NCBI GenBank assembly: GCA_026724425.1
Contig: JAIUCV010001257.1
Coordinates: 62,001 to 126,000 of the forward strand
From: Erythrophleum ivorense
Lineage: Eukaryota; Streptophyta; Magnoliopsida; Fabales; Fabaceae
Reading direction: 5' to 3'
Length of the DNA stretch: 64,000 nt
Of the stretch, positions 46,195 to 59,813 are shown one piece after another. The notes under the pieces were generated by a model, which saw only the letters and a program-made list of their open reading frames with translations, was not told the origin of the DNA and ran no database searches. Made by a program: the position numbers and the translations under genes. Within the stretch, counting starts at the first letter, position 1. Each line of letters opens with the position of its first letter.

Positions 46195-48915
46195 TTCTTA
46201 ATGTCTTGTAACCCCAATTTATGATTATTAATCACGTATTTTACCTTAATTCTAATGATTAGAAGTTAGGGTCGTCACACATATCATGCTACGTCACTAT
46301 TTGAGCAAGTTTTAAATGACAAATATAGCATATATGATTGATCCAACATGCCACTTTTAAGAATTTTTGACTTAGTATCACTTACATTTAAGACTTTTAG
46401 CTTAGTCTCATCCACATTTAGGGAACTTTTGGCTTTACCTCACCCATTCAAAGGGACTTTTTAGTATAACCTCACCCATTTAAGAGCCAAATTATTGCCA
46501 AATGCAATCAAATGTCATGAAATTACATATAATTATCAAACAATCAATAACATACATAATTAGCAAATAAGACATACAAGCAACTTAAGACCAATCAAGC
46601 AACCAACATACATATGTAAGAATAAATAAAGAGTTACCTTAATGCAAGAATTTAATTTAGTTTCCCTTTGGTTCTTGGTTTAATCTCTCAGCCTCACACC
46701 TACACTTGAGTGAGATTTCACTTGCTTGGCCTAGACACACCAAATAAAGCAAAATATCATTAATGAAACCATCTTGTACCCATTTAAGCCTTATACAAAA
46801 TAGTTAGAAGTTTAGGTTTCTATATAGTTGAATTAAGTGTCATAATGAAGCAACTCTTATAAATCAATATCTTGGCTCCAAGATCTCACCCAATATGAGT
46901 TATATGACTCTATTAGAACTCATTAGAACTATCATAATTCAATTCAAAGAGCTTAGCACCAAATTGCTTCTTTTTGCATAAGAGAATCTTAAATTTTCAC
47001 CTTTCAAAATAAGGCTTCTAAATTCAAAGCAGTAGTTCCTTTGATGTTTATAATTCATATCTAGACTATTTATAACTTTGGAATCTAAGAAAGCTCTCTC
47101 TAGTTACTCTAGATAGGTCTTGGCTGAGACAAGGTTCAACAATAGGTCCATGGTGTTTTGCTTATTTCTCTTAGGGAATTGACACCTATAAAACTTCCTT
47201 AGCTTCTTCTTAATTCAATTATGCTCTTACATGGTTTCAAATATCATTATAAGGCTTTATACTTCTTAAGTTGCAATAAAAAACCTAAGAATCAAATTTT
47301 GCATTGTTTAGCTTCTTACTTACTTTCAATTGTATTATCATTATCTGCATGTATCGAAAACTCATTTTCCATCAACTTTGAGCCAAAATCAAACTCCCTT
47401 TAGGGTGCCCTTAGTTAGGCTGAATTAAGAAAGAGCAAGAACACTGAGGAAAAGCAAGTTTTTAATATGACACCATACCTTGTTTGAAACCTTGTCTAAT
47501 AAGGATTTTTGTGGTGCAATTGGTTGCTTCAAACTCCTTCTTTCCCTCAAGTGGTCAGCCATTAAACTTATCTTTTCAAGGAGCCAAGATCACAATTAGA
47601 AAAAGTAAGAAGAAAAGATCAAGGTTTCTAACTAAAGGAACATGACATTATGCAAGTTTCCACACCTTTCTTGGCCTTTCTTTCCTTTCCTTCTCCCTTC
47701 GCTTTGATCAAATTTGAGAGTTTTAGAGGTATTCTAGATTGGTTATAGGGTTGGGGGATGTGGCTGGATATATATAAAAGGAAAAGGGAGGTTTTAAAAT
47801 AATTACAAAAATTCTAATTATGCCCTTCCACTTTTATTTCTCTATTTAAGCTCATTTTAAATCTTTTTTTAAGACTATCTTTTTCATCATAAAATTTAGG
47901 TCTTCTAGTGTAACATCTAATTTTTCTATAAATGTGAGAAATGTAATGTTTGGTCTCTTCATAACGAGCGAAACACACCGGATATAAAAGCAAGTCCCCT
48001 AAAATAAAGGATTTAAGGCCAAATAAAATTAGGATAAAATTTTAAATAATAGAAAATGAGAATCCAAGGCTCAAGGTGCCCAGAAACTAGAGCCATAATG
48101 GTTCAATAAAATTACCAAAAGTATAATGACATTTTTGTAATTTTGGGTACTTTTTAAAAAAACTTAAAGGAGGAATTTTTAAATGAGAAAAATGAGTTTC
48201 CCAGGGTTTTCAAGGGCTCTAAAAATCATAAGAAACCCTGGAACAGTTATAACCCCTCCGATGAGCAATTTCGGCTGTTAGTTGACTAAAATTTTGACTG
48301 AATAGTTTGGTCAAATTTTAAATTTAAATTGAGTAATTCTAAAGGAATTTTATAAATTAGAAAACCTAAATTTTATGATAGAAAAGATAGTTCTAAAAAA
48401 AGATCTAAAACGAGCTCAAACGACATAGTCAAAGTATAGTGGTAAGAATGGTAATTATGAAAAAAGTTAAAAATATCCCCCCACCTTTTCTTTATGTCAT
48501 CCATGCCTTCTCTATATGGTTTTGCCGACTTGTTTTCTACCTAAGACTAGTAGCTATGGCATGATGAAGGGAGGGAGGAGAGAGAAAGAAAAGAAAGCTA
48601 AATAGGTAAGCATATATACAAAATCTCATGTTATGGTAGTTAGTAATCTTACTCTAGTTTTCATGCTCTTTCTAATAGTGGTTTCAACTTTATGAAAGGA
48701 TGATTTTGGTGGCTGCCCTCATGAGAAAAAGTGCAGGTTTGGAGCAACCAAATAAAGCAAGAGAATCACATTTAGTAAGCTTTCAAATGAGGTATGTTAT
48801 ACAATAGAAAACTTGCTTTTCTTTGAATTCTAATGGCTTCCATATTAGGTCTAAAGAGAGAAACTAGAGAGGGGAAGGAATTCAAGCCAAAATAAGGTAG
48901 AGACAAGGGTATTTA

Positions 48916-51900
48916 TGTAATATTCGGTTCTCCAAAAATGAGAGAAGATGTGAGAAACGTAACGTACGATTTCTCCATAAATAAACGAAATTCACCGGAT
49001 ACAAAAGCAAGTCCTCTGAAATGACCTAGTTAAGGTCCCAAAAAATTTGGAAAACATTCTAGACTCCTAAAAATGAGAATCCTAGGCTTAGACAGAAAGA
49101 AAAACAGAGCTAGAATGAAGAAACAAATTATGACGAAAAGTTGACAAAATGTAAAGGCATTTTTGTCATTTTGAGCAAATTTTGGAATTCTCATAAGAGG
49201 GCTTTTTAAATAAAATTTTTGAGTTCTCTAGGGTTCTCAAGGACACTGAAAACCATAGGAAGCCCTAAGATAGCTAAAGCTCCTCCGGTGGATGTTTTCC
49301 AATAGCAGTGAACCCAGACTTTGACAGATTCGTTTGGGAAGGTTTTAGCTCCGATTGAGTGAGTCCACAGGCATTTGATTAAATGGGGAATATAAATTTT
49401 ATAATGGAAAAGAAGATTCTCAAAAAGGAGCTAAAATGAGTTAGAAACAAAAATGTCAAGAACAAAGGGCAAAATTGGAATTTTAAAGAAAGTGGAAGCT
49501 TTTTGAACACTCTTTAAGTTTCTTATTTCTTCTTCCCTTCATTTGCACGACCTATTCTGCCCAAAAACCAGGGAAAACACTAGCTCTCTTAGGCGCACCA
49601 TGGAGGAGAAGAGAGGATGAGAAAAGCAAAAAAAGGTAAGGAATTTCATAGATTTTTATGCTTATTCTTCTTCTAAACTTGTTCCTCTCCTCTTAAGCTT
49701 TCTTTCCTATCATTTTATTGAATTTTTTGGATTTGTTTTGAGGGAAGAACAAAGGGGGAAATTCGGATTTGAAGAAAGGAGGCCAAAGAAAGTGAGAATC
49801 AAGTAAGAAAACAAGGAAAAACAAGGTAAAATCTCCATTCTATGGTAGCTACTCCTTCCCCCTTCTTCTCCCTATTTTGCCCCATATATGTAGCTATAAG
49901 AGGACTTAAATTTTAGGTAGAACCAAGGGTGAATCCTATGAATTTAAGGGAGGAGAGTAAGAATATGCAAAGAAATTTAAGAAAAGGCCATGATTTTTAA
50001 AGTGGCAAACCTAGGGTTTCATGGGTTCCCTTGAAAATCTAATTTGATGTAAGTATTCTTAGACCTAAATGAATGTTTAAATGAGTTCCCAAGATTCCTA
50101 AAAGTCTCCCCATATGTGTCCTCCATCAAGAAAACAAAGCAAACATCCATGGAGGCTAAATGCTACATAGTCTTAGCCTAAAGGGGATGGGATACCTACG
50201 GAGAGTTTTAAATTTTTTCAAACCCATTTTTGAGTCATATATGATAAATGAAAATGAGGGAAAACCTTGAAAAAATTTAGGAGGCTTAAAGAATAAATTG
50301 GTGTCTTAGGTTCTATAATATGACCTAAAGAAGTAACATGTAGTTAGACTCTTTGTTTTAATTGTGTGATTACTCCAAGAGGCTTAAAAGGAGTCAATAA
50401 TGATATATGAAAGAAAAGAATGGAGTTTAGAACTCATTTGATGGGTGTTGCTTTATTAGGTGCATTCTTGGAACTATAAAGGGGTTAATAGACCAAGTTA
50501 GTGTTTAAGGAAGATGTGTGGCCTTAGAATTAACTCTATGAACCCTAATTGGCTTCTATAAATTGTATTTAGGCCAAGAGAAATGATCTCCAGCTTCTTG
50601 GGTGTATGAGGTCAAGGGAGGGGACTCAAGGCTCAAGAAAAAAGTATGTAAATGCAAGCAAGGTAGCTCTCTCCACCTTCTCTCATGTATGGATGTGTAC
50701 TTACATTGTCTTTGAATGTGTGTATGTGTGTGTTTAAGCTATGAAAAGTATTCTAGCATGAGTTTTTATTTCATGGTGCCATAATGTTACATTATGCTTT
50801 CAAATGATGTCTAATATGTGTACTTGAGTTTGCTTAAGTGTGGCGAAGTCAAAAACCCTCTAAGCCATGGTGAGGATGAGCCAAGAACCCTTGAAATTGA
50901 TTAAGGTAAAGGAAAGAGTCTCTCAAGAGTGAGGTTGACTCCCAAGAGTAAGGTTGAGTCAAAAACCTCTTAAAGAAATGGGTGAAGCAAGTCCAAAATC
51001 TACAAGTGAATGGGTGAGGCTAATTCACTTACTTGGCAAGCCTACGTATGTTATGTATAACTTGTTTAAATGTTAAAGATGTCTCTTAAATGATTGCACA
51101 TGTCAATATGCCTATGCATGCATTTGTAAGACTTAGTTTGCATACTTTATGTGTGCTTGAGGGATATGAGCTATTCGGATTTTTTGAATCTCATCCCCTC
51201 CTCTCCAATGTTCTAACATGCTAGGTGGATTAAGAGAACAAGGAAATAGAAGCCAACCACTTGAGAGATGAGAGTATGACATCAAAGTGTATAGATTTTG
51301 TCTCTTTAAGGCCATACAAGTGGCAAATGTTGTAACCTATTATTGTATATGACTTATGGCCTCTTGAGCATGTGTAATTATGTTAATATTTTATGTATAA
51401 AAGAGAAATTATGTTATGTGAATACTAGAATGTAAATTGAGCATATAATGACAAATTTAGCTTCTTGAAGGCTTAATGCATTAGTGTATAAGTAGAAGTG
51501 GAATGGCCAAATTGAGATGCATGAGGTTTGGAACCACTTGGGCAATTCATACAAGTCATATTCATACTTTTAAACGTACCCAAGAGGTGCCAAACATTAA
51601 AGGAAATCATTTGGATACAATTGGTATCTCATATGGAGCAAAATTGACTATATTGGAAACCTATACCACTTTTTGTCCAAATAAACTCTTCTTGACATGA
51701 GATTTGGCTTACATTTAGAGCTTATTAAGATCTTTTAAGAATCTAACGTACAAATATTTTGGAGTTCTATGGAATATTTGATTAATTTTCAAAGTTGGGA
51801 AATTTTTAATTTTGGTTTAGGGTACTATTCACACTGGTCTGAAACTAAATTTTATCACTCATAAGGAAAATGATGTCCAATTGCCACAAAATTTTACAAG

Positions 51901-52654
51901 AAGAAACTAGACATTCCCAATGACTTGTTCCAACTAGAAGCACCTCATTTAGATATCTAGAGAGGGAGATATAAATTTTTGAATTTTCTTCCCAGTATCA
52001 GGCATCCAACTAGACCTAGGTTATTGTTTGATTGGTTTTCAAGGTCTGGCTATGCCTAAACTAGTATAGAGTTATTTTTTCCCTCTAGCTAACATTTGTA
52101 GCTTTCTAGATTGGTATCATTTGTATAGATTGGATTGTTTTGAAATTAATTAGACATTTTTGAAATTTATAATAGAAATATGTATTAGTACTAGTAACCA
52201 GTCGAACCTCTGCACCTTTTGAATGTCAAACATTTTTTGTGTAATGTTTCATGACCTAAACATATTTTTAGCATAAATTAGACATTTGTAACTTTCCAGA
52301 ATGGTAAAGAATGCCTGATTTTAATTTTTTTAAAATTAGTTATGATTTTTCAAAATTTGTGACAAAAAAGGAAAAATTTTGGCTAAGGCTACATCATGAA
52401 ATTGTGTATTCACTTGCCTTACACAAGTTGTAGGCCACTTTTGGTGATGAAATTGAGTTGTATCTATGTAATTAAATATGAGAATATAATACATGAATCC
52501 ATATGGCCCACGAGACTCTGAAACAAAAGTTTGTGCATAGTGCAACACAAGAAAACTCAATATTTTAATGTCATTTTTCTTGCTTTCCTATGTAATGCTT
52601 AGCATAAGAATTAAAAATTAGCATGAGGCAAAGCTAGAAATTTATGGTATTACA
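48916..52654 (+). mobile_element. Giant Ty3/gypsy solo LTR, copy 9, TSD ATTTA/ATCTA
   Basis: A 3739-bp LTR from TGTAATATTCGGTTCTCC to GGTATTACA. Flanks are ATTTA (48911-48915) and ATCTA (52655-52659), one mismatch. It is inserted in copy 8. It has the gcgcaccatggaggag block near 49590 and the minisatellite at 50825-51030. It has only one unit of the ctaagacc...catcaagaaa region (near 50090), so it lacks the 169-bp duplication of copies 3, 6 and 7. Confidence 0.85.
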
Positions 52655-53435
52655 ATCTAAGTATGAGAAACAAGAATATGCAAAGAAATCCAAAAAAGAA
52701 CCATTGGTTTGCAAGATGTCTAACCTAGGGATTCAATTGCATCTTGGATTGTAGGAAGTTTTCTAACCATAAATTGAGGTGTCTAAGATTTTGTATGAGT
52801 CCCTAATACACCAAGGAAGCCTTCCACAAGCACCTCCCATCAAGAAAACAAAACAACTTCCATGGGTGCCAATGGAAGCTATGTCTCGACCTTGAAGGGT
52901 TCTCACGCCTAGGGAAGGTTTTAAATTTTTCCAAGCCTAGAATTGCATCATATAGGATGGGAGAGTATGAGAGGAAGCCTTGGAAAAATTTAGAAAGCCT
53001 AGAAAGTGAGATGGAGGTGTAAGTTCCATAAGGTGACTTAAAGAAGCAACCTATGGCTAAATGATTATGTGATGGCTCCAAGGAGTCTAAATGGAGTCAA
53101 GAATCATAGATTAGAAGAAAAAATGGAGCCAAGATCATAAATTCTTATTATTGCTTCATTAGGTACTTTATGGAACCATAATTGAATCATATGAGCAACC
53201 ATGTTCTTCTAGAGTGTGTGTGGCATTAGAAATTGCTTTAAGAGTATAATTAGACCTTATTTGATGTGTCTAGGCCAAAGGAATCAAGTTCCACCCCATT
53301 GTAAGTGTTTGGCTGAAGGAGAGGAAGAAAATCCAAAGGAAAAAGTGTGTTCTTGCATTCAAGGTAGCTCTCCCTCCTTTCTCTCATGCATCTTTTGGTG
53401 TTCTCTTGTCTTTGAATGTGTGTATGTATGTTTAT

Positions 53436-56045
53436 TGTAACGAATGTAATTTTCATAAAACAATGAAATGAGCCGTATAATAGAAAGTCCTTTAAAATGA
53501 GCTAGATAATGTCCCAAAAAATTTGGGTAGAGTTTTCTAAGGTTTTGTAAAATCTGATTTTGTGTAAATGTTTTCTTGGTTATTTGAATATTTTTTTGAG
53601 CTCCTAAGACCTCTAGAAACCTTCCCAAGTGGTTCTTCTATCAAGGAAACATTTGAAACTCCAAGAAGCCCTTCCATGGTACTAGTTTTGGCCAATCTAG
53701 GTTCAAGGGGCTAGGGAGTGTTTTAATTTGGTCTATCCTTGGTTTGGGACTTAATATGATGTTAAAAGATGGGAGAAACCATTAGGAAAAATTTAGGAGC
53801 CATGAAATGAGAGATGGAGCAATGATGTCCATACGGTACCTTATGAAGCAACTTGTGTTTCCAATTGTGCAAGTGAATATGTGAGGGCTCCAAGGACCTT
53901 AAATGAGTCCAAGAAGTTTAGAAATAACAAGAGAATAGAGCTTAAAATTTGAAATATGAGAGTTACTTCATTGGGCCAATTATGAAATCATTATGGCACT
54001 TTTGAAACCAAGTGTGTATCCAAGCTTTAGATTGGTGTCTTGGCTTGCTTCAAGTTGTGATTATGTGTTGTTTATAGTGCCTAGGCCAAGAGAATATCCA
54101 CTCACCTAGGTGCACTTGTGAGGTGAAAAAGAGGGAAGGAAAAGATCAAGAAAATTTGCATAAATCTAAGGTAACTCTCTAACTCATTTTCCTTGCATTC
54201 TTGTGTGCATATATATGTTATTGTATGCTTGTGTGTGTTCTTGTGAATTAATGATATGCCACTATCAGCCTTGACATTACATTGGTCCCAATATGTCTTC
54301 TTGAATGACTATGGTTGTGGAAATGACTCATAAGGGTGAGGTGATACCAAAAGTCCCTTAATGAAGGTGAGAAAATGCCAAAAGTCCCTAGGCCAAGAGT
54401 GAGGCAAATCTAAAAGTTCTAGACATGGGGTGAGGCAAAACCAAAAGTCCCTGGAGCATGGTCTTGGCTTGAATGTGAATAAGTGACATGAGAATTGTGA
54501 CCTTGCATACTTTATGATTGCCATACCTTCCATACATATGCTTTGATGTATATATGCCTTGAATGTGTATATGAATGGGTGTGTGAGCTATTGAGATTCT
54601 TGGAATCTCACTCCCCTTGCCCCTTCATCTTGAATTGTCTAGATGGCTTACAAGAAGCAAAGAAAGCAAGCCAAGAGCCTTGAAGGGCTATATTTTAAAC
54701 CTTTTATAGTTTTCTTTGTGTATCAATGTGAGAGTTGATATTGTACATTTTATTTTTGTAATGTAAGATCATGAGCAAATGTAATATTATGTATGAATGA
54801 TGTATGAACCTTATATGGTGCCAAGACAATAGAAATATGGAAATTGAACACTTGGGGTACACACTTGAATGTATGTATTCTTGGGTGTGAGATAGTCAAA
54901 ATGAGATGCATGGTGTTTGAGATCACTTGGGTAGTTCTTACAAGTCATATTCATACTTCTAAACTTGTCCAAGAAATGCTAAACTCAAAGGAAGGCCATT
55001 TGGACCAAAGTGATACCTTATGAGAGGCAAAATTTACCAAATTGGTGAGCTATGTCACTTTTTATCCAAATGAACTCTTTTTGGTCTGAAATTTGGCATG
55101 CATCCAGAGCCTATTGAGAGATTTTTGGGAAGCTAAAGTGGTTATTATTTAGAGGTCTATAGAATATTTGATAAATTTTTGAAGTGGACAAAAATTCTAG
55201 TTTTGGTTTAGTGCACTATTCATTCTGGTCTGAAATGAAAGTTTATCACTCATAGGATAAATGATGTCCAACTTGCCATGAAAGTTTACAGTGAGAAACT
55301 AGACCTTCCTAGTGACTTGTGCCAATTAGAAGCACCCCATTTAGATGTCTAGAGAGGGAGATATTAATTTTTGAACTTGTTATCCAGTATCAGGCGTCCA
55401 GTCAGACCTATGTCACTGTTTGATTAATTTTTTAGGCTTAGACATGCCTAGACTAGTCTAAAGTTACTTTTTCTTCTAGCTAACATCTGTATCTTTCCAT
55501 ATTGGTATCATTTGCATGTATTAGAGTTTTGTGGAATTAATTGGACATTTTTTAAATCTATGACAGTAAATTATATTAGTACCAGGGATAGCTAGACCTT
55601 TATGGCTAATTCATTGTCAAATGTGGCCCAAAGGCTATGATCATGTCTTGAAATTATTTTTACTGTGAAGTTAACATCCATAGCTTTCTAGAAAGTTATG
55701 GTTTATGTGATTTTGAATTTTTTTACATTTAGTTATGATTTTTCAAAGTTGCCCCTGAAATCTGCCACTGAACAACCGCGGGAAATGAAGAAATCTTTGG
55801 GTTTTAACCCTTGATCCATGGTTTGTGCCATTTTTTGAGAATGTTATGATTTGTATGTATGAAAAATAATTAGAGAATGTTGTTGATGAGTTCATAGGGT
55901 CTTGGAGACGCAAAATAAAAAATTTATTTGCTATGCAATGCAATTAAATTTATTATTTTAATATATTTCTTAAGATCCCTTGAATAAATTGTATAATTTC
56001 ACTTGTAAGACGAGGTTCAATGTTAGAATATAATATGGTATTACA
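53436..56045 (+). mobile_element. Giant Ty3/gypsy solo LTR, copy 10, internally deleted, TSD TTTAT
   Basis: A 2610-bp LTR from TGTAACGAATGTAATTTTC to GGTATTACA, flanked exactly by TTTAT (53431-53435 and 56046-56050). About 130 bp after the start the sequence jumps from the gtcccaaaaaatttgg block to the ttttgtaaaatctgattttg block, which lies about 1.1 kb into other copies. This indicates an internal deletion of roughly 1 kb. The rest is colinear, including the minisatellite at 54330-54465. It is inserted in copy 8. Confidence 0.85.
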
Positions 56046-58416
56046 TTTATGCCTTGAAAATTGTTTCTAGCCAATGTCTACATGCCATGGTACCATGGTG
56101 CCTTGTATATGTTCTTGAAAGATGTTTTATGAATGTGTTTTGGCTTGCATGAGCTTGGTGAAGCCAAAAGTCTCTTAGCAAGGGTGAGGATGAGCCAAAA
56201 GTCCTTTAAAATGGGCGAGATAAAGCCAAAAGTCTCTAAAAGAGTGAGACTTCATCAAAAGTCCCTTGAAAGTGGGTGAGGCAAGTCTAAGTTCCAAAGA
56301 AAATGGGTAAGGCTAAACCATTATCTTGGCAAGTCTATATATGAGGAATATGTCTTCTTGAATGTGAGAAATGTTCTATGTATGTTTATGAATTTCAAGA
56401 TAGCCATGCATGTATTTTGGACTTAAAATTGCATTCGTCATGTATGTTTGAAAGGGTGAATAACTATTAGGATTTCTAGAATCTCATTCTTCCCTCTTCA
56501 TTGCCCTAACATGTCTAGGTGGACTAAGTGAGCAAAGGAATGGAAGCCACCACACTTGAAAATAAGAAGATGGACAAAGGAGTTACTAAATTCTTGTATT
56601 ATAACCATTTTGTTGTTAAATGATATAATTTCATAATGTATATGATGTATAGCTACTTGAACATATGTAAATACACAGATATGTGATATATGTATGAGAA
56701 TTGGAAGCATGTGAATGATATTAAATGTTTTGACTTTGAAATGCAAAGATGTGTATGCAAGATCCTTGTGTATATCAATAAGTGGAAGAGTGACTTGGTG
56801 ATGTGTAGATTTTAGGACCTCTTGGATATGTTTAGACAACTGTTTTTATGTTTTCCCACCTGCTCAAGTAGCCTTGGTTGGAGTATAAGAGCATGTGGTC
56901 CATTCTTGACCCTTTTAGATACATAAAAATATCATTTTGCATCCCTATATCACAAAGTGAACAAATGAGCAATTTTGAGATTGAGATTTTGTATACATAT
57001 AGATCTCATATAGAGATTTTTGTAGGTCTAAGAACCACATTATTTGGAGGTGTATAGAATTTCTTATGATTTTTCAAATTTTATATTAGAAGTTGGTTTT
57101 GGTTTGAGCATTGTTCACTTGAGTAGATTCTATTTTCATGTCATTTGAGGGACAAATGATGTCCAATGGTTCTAAAATTTTATATGGAGAAACTAGATAT
57201 TCACAGTGGTCTGCAGCAACTGGAAACACCTCATTTGGAGGTCTTAGAGAGAGAAATGAATTTTTGAAGTTTTACGTCAGTAATTGTAATGCTAGTTGAC
57301 CTTATGTATTGTTTCATTATAATTTAGTTCCTAAATGAGATTAAAGCGGTCTAAACTTATTTTTTCCATAAATTTAATATCCATAGATTTCTAGAATAGT
57401 ATGGTTTTCTTGGTTTTTATTTTCCTAGAATTAGTTATGAATTTTTGAAATATATATCAGTAACCTGTGACTGTAAACTTAGGTAGCCATACCTTTTGTG
57501 CTTCTCTATTGTCAATCATGGTCTAGCTAGGTTTTCATGGCTAGAATGATTTTTAACCTATATTTGACATCTAGAGCTTTCCGAAAAGCTATCATTTGCT
57601 TGATTTTGATTTTTTAAAAATTAATTATGATTTTCCAAACGTGGTGATAGAAACTTGAATCTTGGACCCGAGGCAAAACTCTATTTTTTTTATGTGTGAC
57701 TCTTAAACCAAAATGTATGAAATGTTTTGCAATGCTTATGACTTGTTTAGATAGAATATGAGTAGGGGATGATATTGGGGGATCCACGGGATTCACAGAG
57801 TGAAATTTGAATTTTTGAAGTGTAACACAATGCAAAAAAATTCTATTATTTTATTGTGTTTCCTATGAAACTCATGTATGAAGCTTAATGTATGGGAAAG
57901 TGAGGCTAAAATAATATGGTGTGACATCTAGTTTATTAAAAAAATTTTGTTTCAAATTCTGAACTGATCCAGTCAAAGTTTAGGTCAACTAATAATCTAA
58001 ATCGCATAATGGAAAGGTTTTAACTATTTTGATGGTTCCTATGTCTTTTTGGGTCTCTAAAAACCTTAATGAGCTCATTTTTACTATTTAAAACCTCCTC
58101 CTTTAAGTTTCTTAAAACTTGCCTGAAATTATGATTTTGCCACTATTATATCAGTTTATTTTGTTTAGCCGTTTTGGTTTTGATTTTCGGGCCATCCTTG
58201 GTTTCTCAATCTCATTTCTAGGTGTTTTATTTGGCGTTCTAGATTTGCTTTGCCTCAATTCATTTTACTATGGAGTCTTTTCTCATTAACCATACAATTC
58301 AAAATTTGATTTCTTTTAATTCATATTGTCTGTTTTCTAGGTCCATGACCCTGCTTAAGTAATTTATTCCACTATTTAGGAACTATTTTTAAATTTCCAA
58401 ATCATAGGATATTACA

Positions 58417-59010
58417 CAAAACATCCAAGGTACATCTTTTCATAACTTAACAAATCCTTGTAGGTCAAGTATTTTTGGGACAAGGATCATTGGTCTATAT
58501 GATCTCACAAAAATATACAATACTACTATTTTAGGCAACCTCAAAGATGAATGCAAAGGCAAAAGATACACAATACAAATCACATCTTTTTATTTATAAC
58601 ACAATAAATCATTACAAATGGCTAAAAATAAAAGAAGCTAATGAAATCTATCAAAGGCCACCAATATGCATGAGATCAAACTTTGACTTTGAAGATGCTC
58701 ACATATCGAAAGAAAATATCCCTTCTCCAATTGATTTCCTTTAAATAACTAGGAGAAGAAATCACACAATGAACACAAAGCAAAAGACTTCTAGAAATGC
58801 CTTTGGTCATCGGTGTAGAAAAATTAAAACAAGTCATGGGCAAACCAAAACATCTCTAAAGGTAAGGAATGAGTGCCAAATGAGAGTCATCGTCATCAAC
58901 TCATTGCCTAGAAACAAGGATAGCTACATGATTAGCACCATTACTAGCACTAGTCATAAGGGCTCCATTCCTTCAAACCTTGTACAAAATAAACAATAGA
59001 TAATCCTAAC
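58417..59010. other. Unassigned segment between reverse LTR copies 5 and 11
   Basis: No gene is recognised. Plus-strand frames of 65 and 76 codons (58547-58744, 58769-58999) have no domain I can name and are Lys/Asn/Ile-rich. The segment continues at 63077 after the TSD of copy 11, so 58417-59010 plus 63077-63390 is the pre-insertion sequence. Confidence 0.4.
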
Positions 59011-59813
59011 TGTAACACCATAAATTCTAGCTCATTTCATAACATTCATAAGCTTCACATCATCATTTCCATGAGAGCACATGAAAAATGGACCGAAAAT
59101 AATGGGTTTATTTGTGTTGCGTCATGCTTAAAAATTGTAATCGGTGTCACGTGGACCATGTGGGCTCATGCTATGCATCCTCATATTTAAATACATCATT
59201 ACAACTCATTTGTTCCACAAAATCATGCTCACAACTCATGGAAACCGAAATGAAGCATGAAATGGGCTTGTTTAATGTCGGCCAAATTTGCTCCATTTTC
59301 TGACCAAACTTTGAAAAATCATAACTAAATCTAGAAAAATTGAAATCATACAATCTTGGTTATTTTGTGAAGCTATGGATTTCTACTTTAGATAAAAATA
59401 TGTCTAGAGCATAACATTGATCACAGAGGACTTTTGACATCCAAAAAGGTCCAAAGGTCGCTGCTGCCTGGGTTGTTATTTCAGATTACTAATACAAATT
59501 TCTAAAATTCATAACTAATTCTATAAAAATCAAAATCACACAAATTCAGTAATTATGGAAAGCTTAAAATTTTAAATTTATGTTAAAAATAATTTCAGAA
59601 TGAAAAAAATACATTTAGCCATTGAAAATCTATGGAACAATGACTGGACTCCTGGGGTGCCACTACTACTGATAGCCAACTTCAAAAATGTATAACTCTT
59701 TGCTCAGACCTCCAAATAAGATGATCTTAGTGGCCACAGAAAGTTTATGACCTCTAATTTATTCTTGTAAAATTTTATAAGCATTGTACACCATTTGCCT
59801 ATCGGATGACATA

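Larger units (their letters stand above)
35801..46279 (+). mobile_element. Second-family solo LTR (about 2.7 kb net), host of two giant LTRs
   Basis: Starts TGTAACACCCCAAAATTAAT at 35801 and ends GGGTCGTCACA at 46279. Flanks are TATAT (35796-35800) and CATAT (46280-46284), a TSD with one mismatch. Segments are 35801-37339, 41212-42301 and 46200-46279, interrupted by giant solo LTRs at 37340-41206 and 42302-46194, each with its own TSD. The sequence has a leader-like part with aaccctaaac near 36260, no coding region, and a 72-bp CpG-rich tandem array at 41640-42065. TGTAACACCCC is a common start among plant gypsy LTRs, so gypsy is likely but not proven. Net length is about 2709 bp. Confidence 0.8.
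47909..57926 (+). mobile_element. Giant Ty3/gypsy solo LTR, copy 8, TSD TCTAG, host of copies 9 and 10
   Basis: Starts TGTAACATCTAATTTTTCTA at 47909 and ends GGTGTGACA at 57926, flanked exactly by TCTAG (47904-47908 and 57927-57931). Segments are 47909-48915, 52660-53435 and 56051-57926, giving about 3.66 kb net. Two later solo LTRs of the same family interrupt it. The joins restore familiar LTR order: gagaaacaagaatatgcaaag after 52659 and gccttgaaaattg after 56050. It lies inside reverse copy 5. It is more diverged than copies 3, 6 and 7, in line with its older place in the nest. Confidence 0.85.
35209..58416 (-). mobile_element. Giant Ty3/gypsy LTR, copy 5, reverse, outermost host of the nest
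   Basis: Three segments of one reverse LTR: 35209-35800 (its 3' part), 46285-47908 (middle, with the minisatellite at 46365-46490) and 57932-58416 (its 5' part, ending ggatattaca at 58416). The 47908/57932 join restores the LTR across a TSD TCTAG. Net length is about 2.7 kb, roughly 1 kb shorter than other copies, and the part near the family-2 insertion site is missing. The left end at 35209 (TGTTGATACTTTTGGCAGCG) is tentative. It is based on similarity to the block at about 11145-11170. No TSD for this copy was found. Confidence 0.65.
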
